Of a stretch of DNA of 64,000 bases, positions 45,831-56,844 are shown in pieces. Position numbers and translations under genes: made by a program. The notes beneath the pieces are model-generated. The model saw only the letters and a program-made list of their open reading frames with translations. It did not search any database and was not told the DNA's origin. Source of the stretch: Triticum aestivum (taxonomy: Eukaryota > Streptophyta > Magnoliopsida > Poales > Poaceae); the NCBI RefSeq assembly GCF_018294505.1, contig NC_057801.1:434036741-434100740 (forward strand), written 5' to 3'. Position 1 is the first letter of the stretch; every line of letters starts with the position of its first letter.

Positions 45831-45848
45831 TTGGTGCTTTCATTGAGA
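45831..45848 (+). other. Primer binding site of the Tat-type element
   Basis: TTGGTGCTTTCATTGAGA directly after the LTR. The position is clear; the cognate tRNA is not assigned here. Confidence 0.65.
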
Positions 45849-45877
45849 GTTCCTCTGTGTCGTTGCTTCGAGGCTTG

Positions 45878-48145
45878 ATGGCGTCTTCAATTGTCAACAA
45901 CACGATCCAGGGTGAGACTTTTCTCCCCGGACAGATCTTTGTGTTCGGCGGCTTCGCACTGCGGGCCAATTCGCTTGGCCAGTTGGAGCAGATCGACAGC
46001 TTCGCCCCTGGCCACCAGATCAGGTTCGGAAACTTGAACTACACGGCAGATATCCACGGAGACTTGATCTTCGATGGATTCGAGCCTACGCCAGGAGCGC
46101 CGGACAGCCACAACGAGCACGGGCTAGACCTGTTGTCAGACAGTGCCTGGGACATCGTCCCCATGGCAGCCTTAGCTCTAAATCCAAGGCAGGTTGCATT
46201 ACCTGTGGACGGAGGGTTGGACCCCGCTCCGCAGGCCGCACACTTATCGGCGGTGGAGCCGAACACGGGTCCCACCTCTGTGGAGGCATGTAACCCCGGA
46301 CCCCCGGACTCATATCTGGTTGTTGGTCCTGGTCCGCTCACTCTCGAGCCAGCCGAGCCAGGTTGGGCTCCGGTAATGGAGTTTACCGCTGCGGACATCT
46401 TTCAGCACTCGCCCTTTGGCGACATGCTGAACTCATTGAGGTCTCTCTCTTTATCAGGAGGCTCTGGGCCGAACTATGTCCGGCCCAAGTGGGAAGCAGG
46501 CGACGAAGAAACTCGGCGCCCACCCACCACCCACTTCATTGTCATGATCGAGGAATTAACCGACGTGCTTGACTCTGAAGACATCGACGGTATGGACGAC
46601 GATGCAGGAGAGGCTCCAGAATCCCTAGAGCGCGGGACTAGTACCTTGTCATACGATATATACATGGTAGATACGCCCAATAAGGATGGCAGTCCGGGCG
46701 ATAAAACACCCGGGCAAAAGCCAAAGAAACGGCGCAGACGCCGCTCAAAGTCCAGCAATGGCAAAAATAGCGACAAGAGCGCAAGAAGGGTTGATATACC
46801 CGCAAACTCTGAAAGCAATAATGACCACATGGACCCAGCGGTGGAGCAGGACGAGCCAGGTCACGCCAAATCAAGTTCGGAGCAAATAAACGATCACAAC
46901 GATCCGGAGGGACGAGCTCAGGATGCCGCCCCAGAACAGGAAGACAGTCCGGACGATGATGCATTCATCATCCCGGACGAACAAGTGGAACGAGACAACC
47001 TCCACAGAATGCTTATGGCCACCGCAAGAAGTCTAGAAAAGCAGAAGCAACGGCTCAAGGCCGCACAGGAAAAGCTAAGTTGCAGATGGAATAAGGTGCT
47101 AGACAGTGAAGAAAGATATGGTGATGACCGCCATACGAAAAGCTATCCAAAGGGCAAGCTACTGCCAGAATTCGACGACGCAGTCGTTCCACCAAAAGAG
47201 AATTCGACCAAGAAACCAAACGTACCGCCTCACAACCATAACAGAGCGGCCGTGAACACTGCGCACGATCCACGCGAGCATCCGAATAAAAAGACCGGTG
47301 AAGCCAGGTCCATATATGGATCTAGAAGACACACCCCAGCGCAGGACTATGGTCACCCAAACGCTCGTAAATGCCAGATAGCAGCTCGGACTCAACCCCG
47401 GACACAACAACAGACGACTACATGCCACAATGCGTCCAGATACAGAGGGGCTGCTCACCCCCTGTGCTTCACCGAAGAAGTACTGGACCATGAATTCCCA
47501 CAAGGCTTTAAACATGTGAACATAGAAGCATACGACGGTACGACAGACCCAGGAGTCTGGATCGAGGATTTTATCCTGCATATTCACATGGCTCGTGGGG
47601 ATGACCTCCACGCCATCAAATACCTTCCCCTAAAGTTGAAGGGACCAGCTCGACACTGGTTGAAAAGCCTCCCCGAAAACTCAATTGGGAGTTGGGAGGA
47701 ACTCGAAGACGCTTTCAGGGCCAATTTTCAAGGGACTTATGTCCGGCCTCCGGATGCAGACGATCTAAGTCACATAATCCAACAGCCCGGAGAGTCCGCC
47801 CGCAAGCTTTGGAACAGATTCCTCACTAAGAAGAATCAAATTGTCGACTGTTCGGACGCTGAAGCCTTAGCGGCTTTCAAACACAGCATCCGTGACGAAT
47901 GGCTCGCCCGACACCTCGGCCAAGAAAAGCCAAGGACAATGGCAGCCTTAACAAGCCTTATGACCCGTTTTTGCACGGGTGAGGATAGTTGGTTGGCCCG
48001 TAAAGGCACCAGCGACCCCGGCACATCCGAACTAAGGGATGGAAACAGGAAGCCACAGCGTAATAAAAACAAACGCGAAAACAAGGAAGAGAGCCCGGAC
48101 AACATGATGGTCAACGCTGGATTCAGGGGCTCTCGACATGATTAG
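45878..48145 (+). CDS. Gag polyprotein of the Tat-type element
   Basis: About 755 residues from ATG 45878 (MASSIVNNTIQGE); the frame is open slightly further upstream without an ATG. A long acidic and Ser/Pro-rich N-terminal half holds a basic stretch KKRRRRRSKSSNGKN at 46715-46765, which could act as a nuclear signal or bind nucleic acid. The Retrotrans_gag domain is at about 47480-48000, with DGTTDPGVWIEDF, LPLKLKGPARHWLKSLP, WEELEDAFRANFQGTY and ESARKLWNRF. No zinc knuckle before the stop. It ends at TAG 48143-48145, directly followed in the same frame by protease. It would form the particle. No lesion other than that stop. Confidence 0.88.
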   Translation: MASSIVNNTIQGETFLPGQIFVFGGFALRANSLGQLEQIDSFAPGHQIRFGNLNYTADIHGDLIFDGFEPTPGAPDSHNEHGLDLLSDSAWDIVPMAALALNPRQVALPVDGGLDPAPQAAHLSAVEPNTGPTSVEACNPGPPDSYLVVGPGPLTLEPAEPGWAPVMEFTAADIFQHSPFGDMLNSLRSLSLSGGSGPNYVRPKWEAGDEETRRPPTTHFIVMIEELTDVLDSEDIDGMDDDAGEAPESLERGTSTLSYDIYMVDTPNKDGSPGDKTPGQKPKKRRRRRSKSSNGKNSDKSARRVDIPANSESNNDHMDPAVEQDEPGHAKSSSEQINDHNDPEGRAQDAAPEQEDSPDDDAFIIPDEQVERDNLHRMLMATARSLEKQKQRLKAAQEKLSCRWNKVLDSEERYGDDRHTKSYPKGKLLPEFDDAVVPPKENSTKKPNVPPHNHNRAAVNTAHDPREHPNKKTGEARSIYGSRRHTPAQDYGHPNARKCQIAARTQPRTQQQTTTCHNASRYRGAAHPLCFTEEVLDHEFPQGFKHVNIEAYDGTTDPGVWIEDFILHIHMARGDDLHAIKYLPLKLKGPARHWLKSLPENSIGSWEELEDAFRANFQGTYVRPPDADDLSHIIQQPGESARKLWNRFLTKKNQIVDCSDAEALAAFKHSIRDEWLARHLGQEKPRTMAALTSLMTRFCTGEDSWLARKGTSDPGTSELRDGNRKPQRNKNKRENKEESPDNMMVNAGFRGSRHD

Positions 48146-49006
48146 CAAAAGAAGTCATTCAAAGGCAGCAAAGATGGACCGTCTGGTCTGAACAGAGTCT
48201 TGGACAGACTATGCCAAATTCATGGCACCCCGGAGAAACCTACGAACCACACCCATAGAGAGTGTTGGGTCTTCAAGCAGGCCGGCAAATTAAATGCCGA
48301 AGACAAGGGGAGGGGCACACCAAGTGAAGATGAGAACGAACCTCACCAGCCGAATACTGGGGTACAGAAAAAATTCCCGCCAGAGGTTAAAATAGTGAAC
48401 ATGATCCACCCGACTCGCACATCCACGAGAGGGCATAAACGTGCGCCCATAGAAGCGCACGATGTAGAGCCCGTCGTATCCACGTCTCACTACTGGATGT
48501 CTCGTCCGATCACTTTCGATCACATGGACGACCGAACTAGTATAAGGTGCAGAGGATCACAGGCCTTGGTGCTTGACTCACTAATCGACGGATACCGTCT
48601 CACCCATGTCCTCATGGACGGCGGCAGTGGTCTCAATTTAATATACGAGGACACTGTCCGTAGAATGGGGATAGACCCATCCAGAATTAAGCAAAGCAAC
48701 ACCACCTTTGAAGGGGTGATACCAGGCATTGCAGCCTGCGCCAGGGGCTCCGGCGTGCTGGAAGTAACATTCGGCTCCCCAGGCAACTCCAGAAGCGAAG
48801 AGCTGCTCTTCACTGTCACACCCTTCCTAAGCAGCTATCACGCATTGCTAGGAAGACCGGCCTTCGCCCGCTTCAACGCACTACCGCATCATGGCCACCT
48901 TACACTCAAGATGCCCGGTCCCCGTGGCGTCATCACCGTTAGCGGAATCATAAAGCGCCCTTCATGCGCAGAGGAATACGCGACGGCCCCGGCGGCCGGA
49001 TTATAA
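48146..49006 (+). CDS. Aspartic protease of the Tat-type element, in frame with gag after one TAG
   Basis: The frame continues from gag through a single UAG codon. A Cys/His block (CQIHGTPEKPTNHTHRECW, about 48210-48270) resembles a zinc-binding motif placed after the gag stop. The retropepsin has the catalytic box LMDGGSGLNLIY (about 48613-48648), with DGGS in place of the usual DTGS, and the later LLGRPAFARFNALP (about 48846-48890). It ends at 49006 without RT. It either needs stop-codon readthrough or gag's stop is a recent CAG-to-TAG change. Confidence 0.85.
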   Translation, partial: QKKSFKGSKDGPSGLNRVLDRLCQIHGTPEKPTNHTHRECWVFKQAGKLNAEDKGRGTPSEDENEPHQPNTGVQKKFPPEVKIVNMIHPTRTSTRGHKRAPIEAHDVEPVVSTSHYWMSRPITFDHMDDRTSIRCRGSQALVLDSLIDGYRLTHVLMDGGSGLNLIYEDTVRRMGIDPSRIKQSNTTFEGVIPGIAACARGSGVLEVTFGSPGNSRSEELLFTVTPFLSSYHALLGRPAFARFNALPHHGHLTLKMPGPRGVITVSGIIKRPSCAEEYATAPAAGL

Positions 49007-50188
49007 GTGGCCTCCAGTTTTAGAAAACATGATTGGTCATTACGACCACAGACACGGTTAGACGAGTCCGGTAGCCCGGATAAATTCAAACAAGGCACTA
49101 TATATGTAATCCCATAAGGGAAACCAGGGGCTGTCTATATTTAATACAGCCCCACGCTTGGCTCGACCTTATTGGCAGGCCAGCAGCTTACACTCTTATT
49201 ATTAATCGCATACTTACATTGCACCCTCCTATGAGTTTTTCTTTTTTACAGACAACGTTCGCGCGATACCCTTCCAGGATACGGCACAACGGAGACAAAG
49301 GCGTAGACGTGCAGGAGGGCCCCGTGCAATAGGTTTCTTTTTAGATTAAGCCCCTGTGTAAACCTTTTCTACTGCCTCTTGTTGTTTAACCATCCCATGG
49401 GTTCTATACCCACAGAGGATACTGCCGTTTTTGGCATTTGGCCACGACAGACTAAATTGCACATACCTAGAAACAAAGGGCTTAAAATAGGCTCTTGTCA
49501 GCCTATCTTCTTTTACAAAAGACCGAATACCCTCAAGAGTGTTCGGCGTCACGAGTTTGGCCGTATATGCATCAGCTCTGAATCATGTCTTTGGTCAAAT
49601 ATTGGGTTTGCCCGGCTCCTGGGTTTGCCGCCTTATGTTCCGCTATCATCCGGCTAAGGCAGGCCAAAGGAGAACTACTACGATTGTGTCCTGGTTATTC
49701 CGAATGAGCGCCTCAGTAGACAAAGCCGAAAACTGACCATCATGATACAGCGAGAGACTATTCAACCACTCGAAGACTCACCAGAATCCCTAAAGATTCC
49801 TCCGCCTTAACGAAGGGCCGTTTCCGGCCATGTACACACGCGCCCGTATTCGGATGCATGTGGAAGTACCAGGGGCTACGTAGTAGCCCCACCATTAGAC
49901 TCCCATGGCTAAGCGAAAGTGTTACAGCTATATAGTCCGGTTGCCTAGTTCGGCATGCGATCACCTCCTTAACATACCAAGACGTTGGATCAAGTGTGAT
50001 TATGCATATTTTTTTTGCCAACACCCCCGCATTGTCAGCGAGGGGGCTGAAGCCAACGACTGCTATCTTTCAGACTACTTATACATATAAGAATAGCCGC
50101 AAAGGGAGGACAATCATACTTTCGGGCAAAAGTATAAACATAGCCTCATAATTAAACTAAACATTGTTTTCTATAATGATTCGACTTC
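49007..50188. other. Noncoding spacer of the Tat-type element
   Basis: Region between protease and the 3' end of the antisense gene. In complete relatives pol would lie here. Nothing coding is supported; it is the site of the presumed pol loss. Confidence 0.6.
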
Positions 50189-53161
50189 TCACTCGAACAA
50201 AACACTCTTCGAGCACTGCGCCTCTATCAGGCGGGCACCTTCTGTGACTTGTGCCAAGTAGTGCTCGACCGGATGTTGGCCTCCCGCCGGATCCTGGCTA
50301 GCTATTACAGTGGCCTCCATATCCGTCCAATAGGATTTAACGCAAGCTAGAGCCATCCGCGCACCCTCTATGCACGCCAACCTCCTCATGGCGTCAATCC
50401 GGGAGACGGCTCCAAGGAATTGCTGCACCAAACCAAAGTAGTTGTCCAACTTAGGCCCCTTCGGCCAAAGATGGTCTATTATAGACCGCATTGCAAGTCC
50501 GAACAGCTTGTGGAGCTTCGCCATAGCAGCCACCTTCTCATTCAGTGGCGGCGGGCGAGTGGGAGCATTGAACTGTGACCATAAAAGCTTCTCTACTTCT
50601 TCATCGCCTTGACCCGTGAAGAACTTGACATCATCAGCTGTGCTATTCGCCAAATCCGCATATGCGTCTGCAAGACTCATGCGACCCGCCAGGGGAGCAT
50701 ACTTCGGATCCAAGAACTTCGTCCGCAGTAAGTACGAGCCCCCAGCCACGATTTTGTTAGCTTGTTGGAGCTCCTCCCGCATACTCTGGATCTCGGTCCG
50801 CATCTCCTTGGCGGCATTACGTGCCTTGTCCAGTTCGGCCGAACTAGCCTTATTCTCTTTTTTCAAGGAATGCGTACCGGTCGGCGGCATTTTTTAACTC
50901 TTCAACCATTTCGGCTATCTTTTCCTCGCTTCAGGGACAAGCAGCCTGTTCGTCTCCCAACTCTCCGGCCGCCTTTAGGGCAGCCACGTTGCTAGCCCGA
51001 GCTTGTTCCTTGACTTGAGCAAGTTCCGCCCTCAGGGCCTCCATGGCAGCAACACCATCTGCAGTGCACATATATTGCATTATTATTATGCCGCTTTGGC
51101 ATTTTCCTACACATTATAATAAAAACCAAGCACATACTCTGGGACTCCTCAAGCCGTTTATTCACCAGCATAATATCGGCATCGATGGATCCGATTTGCC
51201 TCCTCAATTCGGCAACTTCAACAGACTGGTTGGCTGCCGGATCCTTGTATACCTGCGCACATGTACGGCGCAGCCATTAGTATATGATCCCCCATTTGCC
51301 GCCTATGGCGGGCAACCAGAGTCTTAGGGGCTACTATCTATAGAGAGCACACCTAGCGCGTGCTTCATAACCAAAAAGTTGTGCATTTTTTCACTACATA
51401 CCTCAAAGCCTTTGAGCAGGCTTGTAAATGCCTCATTCAAGCCGCTGGTAGCGGATGAAATCTTCACGAGCACCGTGCTCATTAAAGAGCGGTGCTCCTC
51501 TGAGAGCGCGGCTCGCTCCAGACGGCCCGCCAGTACGTCCGGCCGGACACTAAACTGCGCTGGACCCTTCTCATTGCCCCCCGTGGGAGCCAAACGCTCC
51601 GGGCTCAGGGCGGCTGACGTACTAGCCTCCAGCTTCGGTATATCCAGACTCCTCTGTGACGACACCTCTGTGTTGCCCGCCCCATGAGGAGGAGAGTTGG
51701 GTGGGGTTTCACTCTCCATCATCTCCGGGCGAAGGTCCCCCGAAGATGAACTCTGTTGAGAAGAGCTACTCGCCGGACTACAAAAAACGAAGTCCTGGTT
51801 ATGGATCTCGGGGTAACATATCACCTTTGAATTAATAAATGACTTACGGCTCGTTGGAAGGCTGGCCCATTGGTGGGCATGACGTGGTGAGGGTGCCCGT
51901 CGCGGCAGAGCCCCTTGGTGATGTTTTCTTCCCTTGCTTGGGCGTCTCCGCCTCCAAATCTTCAGAGGCGGCCCTTTTCTTCCCGCGTGGGGAGGAGGCT
52001 TTGACCTCCCCTTCCCGGCTATCCTCCATAGGAGGGGTAGCGACTTCCCCAGTCTAGATGCGCGGTGCATGAAGTTCAACTTCGCTGCCCTTTCCTTCGC
52101 CTTTCCATGAAGGGATTTTGCTGAGCGCCCGGTACAGCATCTTTGCAATGGTTGGACCAAGCGGGCCTTTAGGAAGTGGCGCCGGACACCTGACTCTCTT
52201 CGCCTTGTTGAGCCATTCCTGGCCGCGGAGGGATTGTTAGATAACAATCATGATAAATATAAATGAAGCATCCGGCTTTAAGGTTACTTACTTGGGCATC
52301 TAGGCGATTGCAGCTTAGGCCCGCATCCTCGGTGGTGTCCGGGCACTTTACTTGTGGTCTGAAGAATAATTTGCACATTCCTTCGAGCTTCAGGCCGAAG
52401 AAGTGGTTAATAGTCCGCAGACCCTCCGGATTAAACTCCCACATCCGGAGAGGTCGACGTTTGCACGACAACATCCGCCGGACTATCATCACCTGCATTA
52501 TGCTGACAAGATTTATGTCCCTCTCAATAAGCTCCCGGATACGATTCTGCAGTTCTGGCACATCGCCAGCAGGCCCATAATTTCGTCCTTCAACGGTCCA
52601 AGACGCTAACTGTGACGGAGGGCCCGAGCGGAACTCGGGGGCAGCTACCCACTTTGTGCCTCTGGGAGCAGTGACATAGAACCATCTCTGTTGCCATACG
52701 TCAGACACTTCCGGAAAAGAACCCTCTGGACATGGGACATCGACGTACCTGCTTATTATGGCGCCTCCGCACTCCGCATGTCGCCCCTCGATCATCTTCG
52801 GCTTCACATTGAAGGTCTTTAGCCATAAGCCGAAGTGTGGGTTGACGTGGAGAAAAGCCTCGCACACGATAATGAAAGACGAGATATGGAGGATGGCGTC
52901 TGGAGCCAGATCATGGAAATCCAGGCCATAATAGAACATGAGCCCCCTCACAAAGGGGTCGAGGGTGAGGCCTAGGCCTCGGAGGAAGTGAGGAGCAAAC
53001 ACGACGCTCTCATTGGGCTCCGGCGTAGGGATGACTTGCCCCGAAGCAGGAAGCCTATGCTGGATATCAGCGGTTAGGTATCCGACCTCCCTAAGCTTCA
53101 CAATATCCTCCTCCTGAATCGAGGAGGCCACCCACCGGCCAGCTGCGTCGGATCCGGACAT
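50189..53161 (-). CDS. Antisense gene of the Tat-type element (Transposase_28/putative gypsy type), several exons
   Basis: Read on -. Exon 1 starts at ATG 53161 (MSGSDAAGRWVASS) and runs to a clear donor, GCCCAA|GTAAGT, near 52293. It carries the domain called Transposase_28 in databases (LRGLGLTLDPFVRGLMFYYG, DLAPDAILHISSFIIVCEAF, WQQRWFYVTAPRGTKW, RIRELIERDINLVSIMQVM). Later exons include a Lys/Ser-rich segment (52030-51850), a Ser/Pro-rich segment with ALLPERLAPTGG-like text (51780-51410), and a coiled-coil and helical C-terminus (50880-50189; SAELDKARNAAKEMRTEIQ ... SKSVLFE, stop at 50189). Exact inner exon borders are not resolved. Despite its database name no transposase activity is known. 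It is carried by the element, not a host gene. Confidence 0.7.
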
Positions 53162-53691
53162 ACTGGAGGATCTGGGGTGTTGGAGCTTAGGTCTTGGGCG
53201 ATGGAGCTTGAGGTGCGAGAAGGAGCAGGAGAGGTGAGAACGAGGCGTAGGCCTTGGCCCCTTTATAAAAGGGATGAATACCAAGAGTCCTCAGCGTGAC
53301 CGCTTGAGACTTATCTAAAAAACACGGAATAATACCAACAGTCGCCGTAGGGTTGCATATGCCCATATTGATGAAAGATCCCGTGTTAAGAGGGACACGA
53401 TCTCTGCTTTGGCAGGACATGCCGATAAAACCGCCTCGCAACGCGAGTCGAGGTGGAGCAGAAAACGTTGGTTCGTGTTGGACCATGTCACGATGCAAGG
53501 GCACGTCGTATGAAGATTGCCAGCAGAATGGATTTATGCTAAGGGTGTGTGAAGATCATTTTGCAGATCTGGACAAGGTCTACGTGTTCGATGGTAACCT
53601 TGGAGTATTCGAAGGAGGAATCTGCCTTGCAATGCCGAAGACAAGAATACGCGCCGGACTCATCATCATTGAAGCCTGGTTCAGGGGCTAC

Positions 53692-54163
53692 TGAGGGAGT
53701 CCTGGCTAAGGGGGTATCCGAACAGCCGGACTATATACATCGTCCCGACTATAGAAGCATCAAGATACAAGACTCAAGACTTCGGCTTGTGTCCGGATGG
53801 GACTCTCCTTTGCGTGGAAGACAAGCTTGGCGATCTGGATATTATTTTTCCTTCCTTGTAACTGACTCCATGTAAACCCTAGCTCTTCGGTGTCTATATA
53901 AACCGGAGAGCATGGTCCTTAGAAGGCCGATCACAATTACAATCATAGGCTAGCTCTTAGGGTTTAGCCTCTACGATCTCGTGGTAGATCTACTCTTGTA
54001 TTCTACATATCTTCAATATTAATCAAGCAGGAAGTAGGGTTTTACCTCCATCGAGAGGGCCCAAACCTGGGTAAACATTGTGTCCCTTGCTTCCTGTTAC
54101 CATCAGCCTAAGACGCACGGATCAGGACCCCCTACCCGAGATCCACCGGTTTTGACACCGACA
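53692..54163 (+). repeat. 3' LTR of the Tat-type element
   Basis: 472 bp partner of 45351-45830; lacks an 8-bp CATACCAT-type duplication present in the 5' copy near 45602. Confidence 0.93.
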
Positions 54164-54410
54164 GTTGCTACTTCGGTGTGCTGGTCATATAGGACCTTAG
54201 TACGGAGGCTTCTCGATTGTCTACTACAACAAGATTTGCATGTCTCCGGTGAAGGAGGGCGATGATGATGGTGTGCCTTCAGCTCGTTCCAATGCTTATA
54301 GTCGTCTCTAGGCGGTGCACGGACTTGGTTGTAATTTTTATTACCACTTATGTTCTTTGTACTGTCATGATTGAAGATGAATAGATAGGAAGGTTCTTGG
54401 GAAAAAATAT
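54164..54410 (+). mobile_element. LINE/SINE-like retroposon tail, copy a, right part
   Basis: Continues copy a after the gypsy insertion: TCTCCGGTGAAGGAGGGC, GATGATGGTGTGCCTTCAGC, TTGTAATTTTTATTACC and GTACTGTCATGATTGAAGAT, ending in GGGAAAAAA. The same string of blocks is found reversed in 56845-57430. Confidence 0.7.
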
Positions 54411-54959
54411 AGACGCTGTGATTAGAGACATGTGCATCTCTATTTCTTTCTTTTTGCGAATAGGTGCATCTATATTGAACATGGACCCCAACAAATGCAC
54501 GTGACCTAGTGTACTGCACAACACCATGGTGTTTCTTAGAAAAAGGCTTCATACTTTCGATAATTCAGTTCGGAGCCTGGGCTCATCTACAACCGATGAA
54601 CAGTAAAATTAAAATAAATAGTAAAAAAACAGGGAAGAAACTGTTTGACATGAAAGAAGCTTGAGTGCGCGAGGTGAATGCAAAAATTAGTGGGCAAACA
54701 CTATTCGAGGAGCTTGTGTCACTTCGTCATTGCTTCCCTTTGCACAAAGTGGGCTTGTTCGTTACAAGTGACCGAGGCTTGGACAGAAATTGTACCTCCT
54801 TTCCTTGTTAGTAGCATGATGACTGACTGCTCTAGTTGTGCTTTTGTTGAATAAAGATCCCCAAATTTCCATGCATATAAATACTTCTCCACTACTGTTT
54901 CCCTCCGTATGTGCCTACACCATTGGATCTGTCTATAATCTTGCAAGAAAGCTGAATTT
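54411..54959. other. Intergenic, nothing recognised
   Basis: AT-rich, no supported gene or repeat boundary. Confidence 0.45.
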
Positions 54960-55996
54960 TTTGGGAGAGTGGAAGGCAGATGTTAAAGGGTGACATCCGA
55001 ATAGAAATTCTTGGAGAAAATGTGGAAGAAATTTTGGGCAATTCATTGTCCTAATAAAATGAAATTAGTATCGTGGAGGTTGGCTCATGACTATCTCCCT
55101 AGATGTTGTCAATCAACTTTAGGTAGGATTGATAACAATAAGTTATAATTGTTATCTTTGCAATAGGGAGGAAACCGCTGAACACTGCTTTTTTGCATTG
55201 TCACTGTGTTAAGGAAGTATGAAAAGAACTTAAAAATGAGTATGGCATTTTCCTGAACCTAAAGAGTTTCATCCATATTAGACAATGTATATTATTGTGG
55301 ATACCAAATGCTACCGTTTTTCATGCCTTAGTTTTGGTTGTTGCTATTTGGCATATTTGGGAGCATAGAAATCTCTACCGTAATGGTTGGGCCTTAATTC
55401 ATCCACTTCGTGTAACGAGAAAGATCAAAGCTTATGATGAGTTCATCAATTTGTATTCATTCAGTTCGACAAATTCCACCATACATGAGTTCTTAAAGTC
55501 AAACCAAAATTAGTCTCCACCACCAGAATGGTCAATGCTTATTGATGTGGATGCAACAATATTTTTTCAGCCTACATGAGCGGGTTTGGGGTGGTGATAC
55601 GTTGTCACCAAGGAATGGTGCAGACAGCCAGCGGAGGCTATTTTGCTCAAAATCAAGATCCTGAAGTTGCAGAAGCCAAGCCTAAGTTATTGTTGGAGAC
55701 ATAGGTATGTCGTGAATCATGGTGGCTTCAGAATATTTGTCGATGATCAAAAAGGTCAAGGAATCTTACCTTGACAGGTCCTCTGCACTCCTTAGTCCAT
55801 GATATCAAGGTCTGGACTACATAGATTGTTTCTTGTACCTTTGTCCACGTTAATCTCTTGCAAAATCAACAAAGTAGGATGTGAGGTCATATTGGATTTA
55901 TGAGATTAGTTTCTTGCCAAATCAATAGAGTTGATGTAATGTCCTGTTGGATCTATGAGATTCCTCGTGCTATCAGGACCATTATCTGTAATTAAC
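54960..55996 (+). pseudogene. Degenerate LINE fragment: zf-RVT and RNase H remnants
   Basis: Near 55020-55160 the translation gives a zf-RVT text (WKKFWAIHCPNKMKLVSWRL, then CYLCNREETAEHCFF), and near 55310-55410 VVVAIWHIWEHRNLYRNGW, the usual linker before RNase H. An RNase H-like start follows at 55540-55690 (LIDVDATIFF, QNQDPEVAEAK). Many frame changes and stops. It is on + and of a different branch from the minus-strand LINE at 18428-42039. Confidence 0.7.
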
Positions 55997-56009
55997 AAGC
56001 TTATGTATG

Positions 56010-56717
56010 GAGAGGCAAGTGCCCAGTGGGAGGAGATGGGGATCCTGTTTCTCTGCATCAGGCGTGTAGATAGGGTAGGTTTTAGTGGTCGTTGGCGTCG
56101 ATTTGGTGAGGACTTTGACACCGCTCCGGAAAAATAAATATGCCGTCCACCCTCTCCCTTGCCGGTGTAGGCGTTGCCGACATTAGGGTGGTGGTCTTCC
56201 CGCTGATCTATGGATCCAGTGGTGGCTCGGCTCCCTTCCTCGTCGGTGGCAGCGCTGGATCGAAGGAGGGGGGGTGCTCCTCAGTGATCTGACGATATCG
56301 CGAGGTCTGGTGTCCTCTGGCTGGTCGGCGCGGCGGCAGCGGCGACTCTGCCCTGTGAGCATTATCCTCCCCTTGTACCGGCGAGCTCTCCATTGATGCT
56401 TTAGGGGTTGGTCTAGGTGTGATGTAGGGGACGTATCTCTGGTTTGTCGCGAAGATTCGACGATGTCAGCCTTCTCTTCGGTGTGCTGGTCATTTGTGGA
56501 TGAAGACAGTAGACTTCCTGGTCGCCATGGTCATCTTCAAAAGGATGCTTGCTTCGGTTATGGAGTGGCGACGACGATCGTGCGCCGACAACTCGCTTTG
56601 GCCAGATTAGTCTGCATTGAGTGGTCTGAGGACCGAGTTGTAATTTTATTTACTTTTGGGGTCCCTTGTACTACTGGTGAATCTGCAATATAATCCTGAG
56701 GTCTTTTTTGAAAAAAA
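56010..56717 (+). mobile_element. Retroposon tail, copy b, with target duplication and poly(A)
   Basis: 708 bp bounded by AAGCTTATGTATG at 55997-56009 and 56718-56730 and ending in an A-run, the signature of LINE-machinery retroposition. Shares CTTCTCTTCGGTGTGCTGG, GAGTTGTAATTTTATTTAC and CCTTGTACTACTG with copies a and c. The first 400 bp are GC-rich with no supported ORF. The end of the element plus target duplication is repeated once more at 56731-56754. Confidence 0.82.
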
Positions 56718-56844
56718 AAGCTTATGTATGAATAGAAAAAAAAGCTTATGTATGAATAAAAGGATGCTGCCAGTTATACCTCAAGACTACTAGTGACCAT
56801 ATGTCATCGGACCAAGTGACGAGCTCGATCCCCTCGGTGGGTTT

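Larger units (their letters stand above)
45351..54163 (+). mobile_element. Tat-type gypsy retrotransposon, complete ends, no RT/integrase
   Basis: LTRs 45351-45830 and 53692-54163 (TGAGGGAGTCCTGG to CACCGACA), target duplication GTTGC at 45346-45350 and 54164-54168. PBS at 45831, gag and protease on +, then a multi-exon antisense gene on -, then a polypurine tract CAGGGGCTAC at 53682-53691. Antisense ORFs between pol and the 3' LTR are known from the Tat lineage (Grande, RIRE2, Retand). The RT, RNase H and integrase region is missing, so the element is non-autonomous. By hand the LTRs differ at about 25 of 472 positions plus an 8-bp indel. It inserted into retroposon copy a. Confidence 0.92.
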
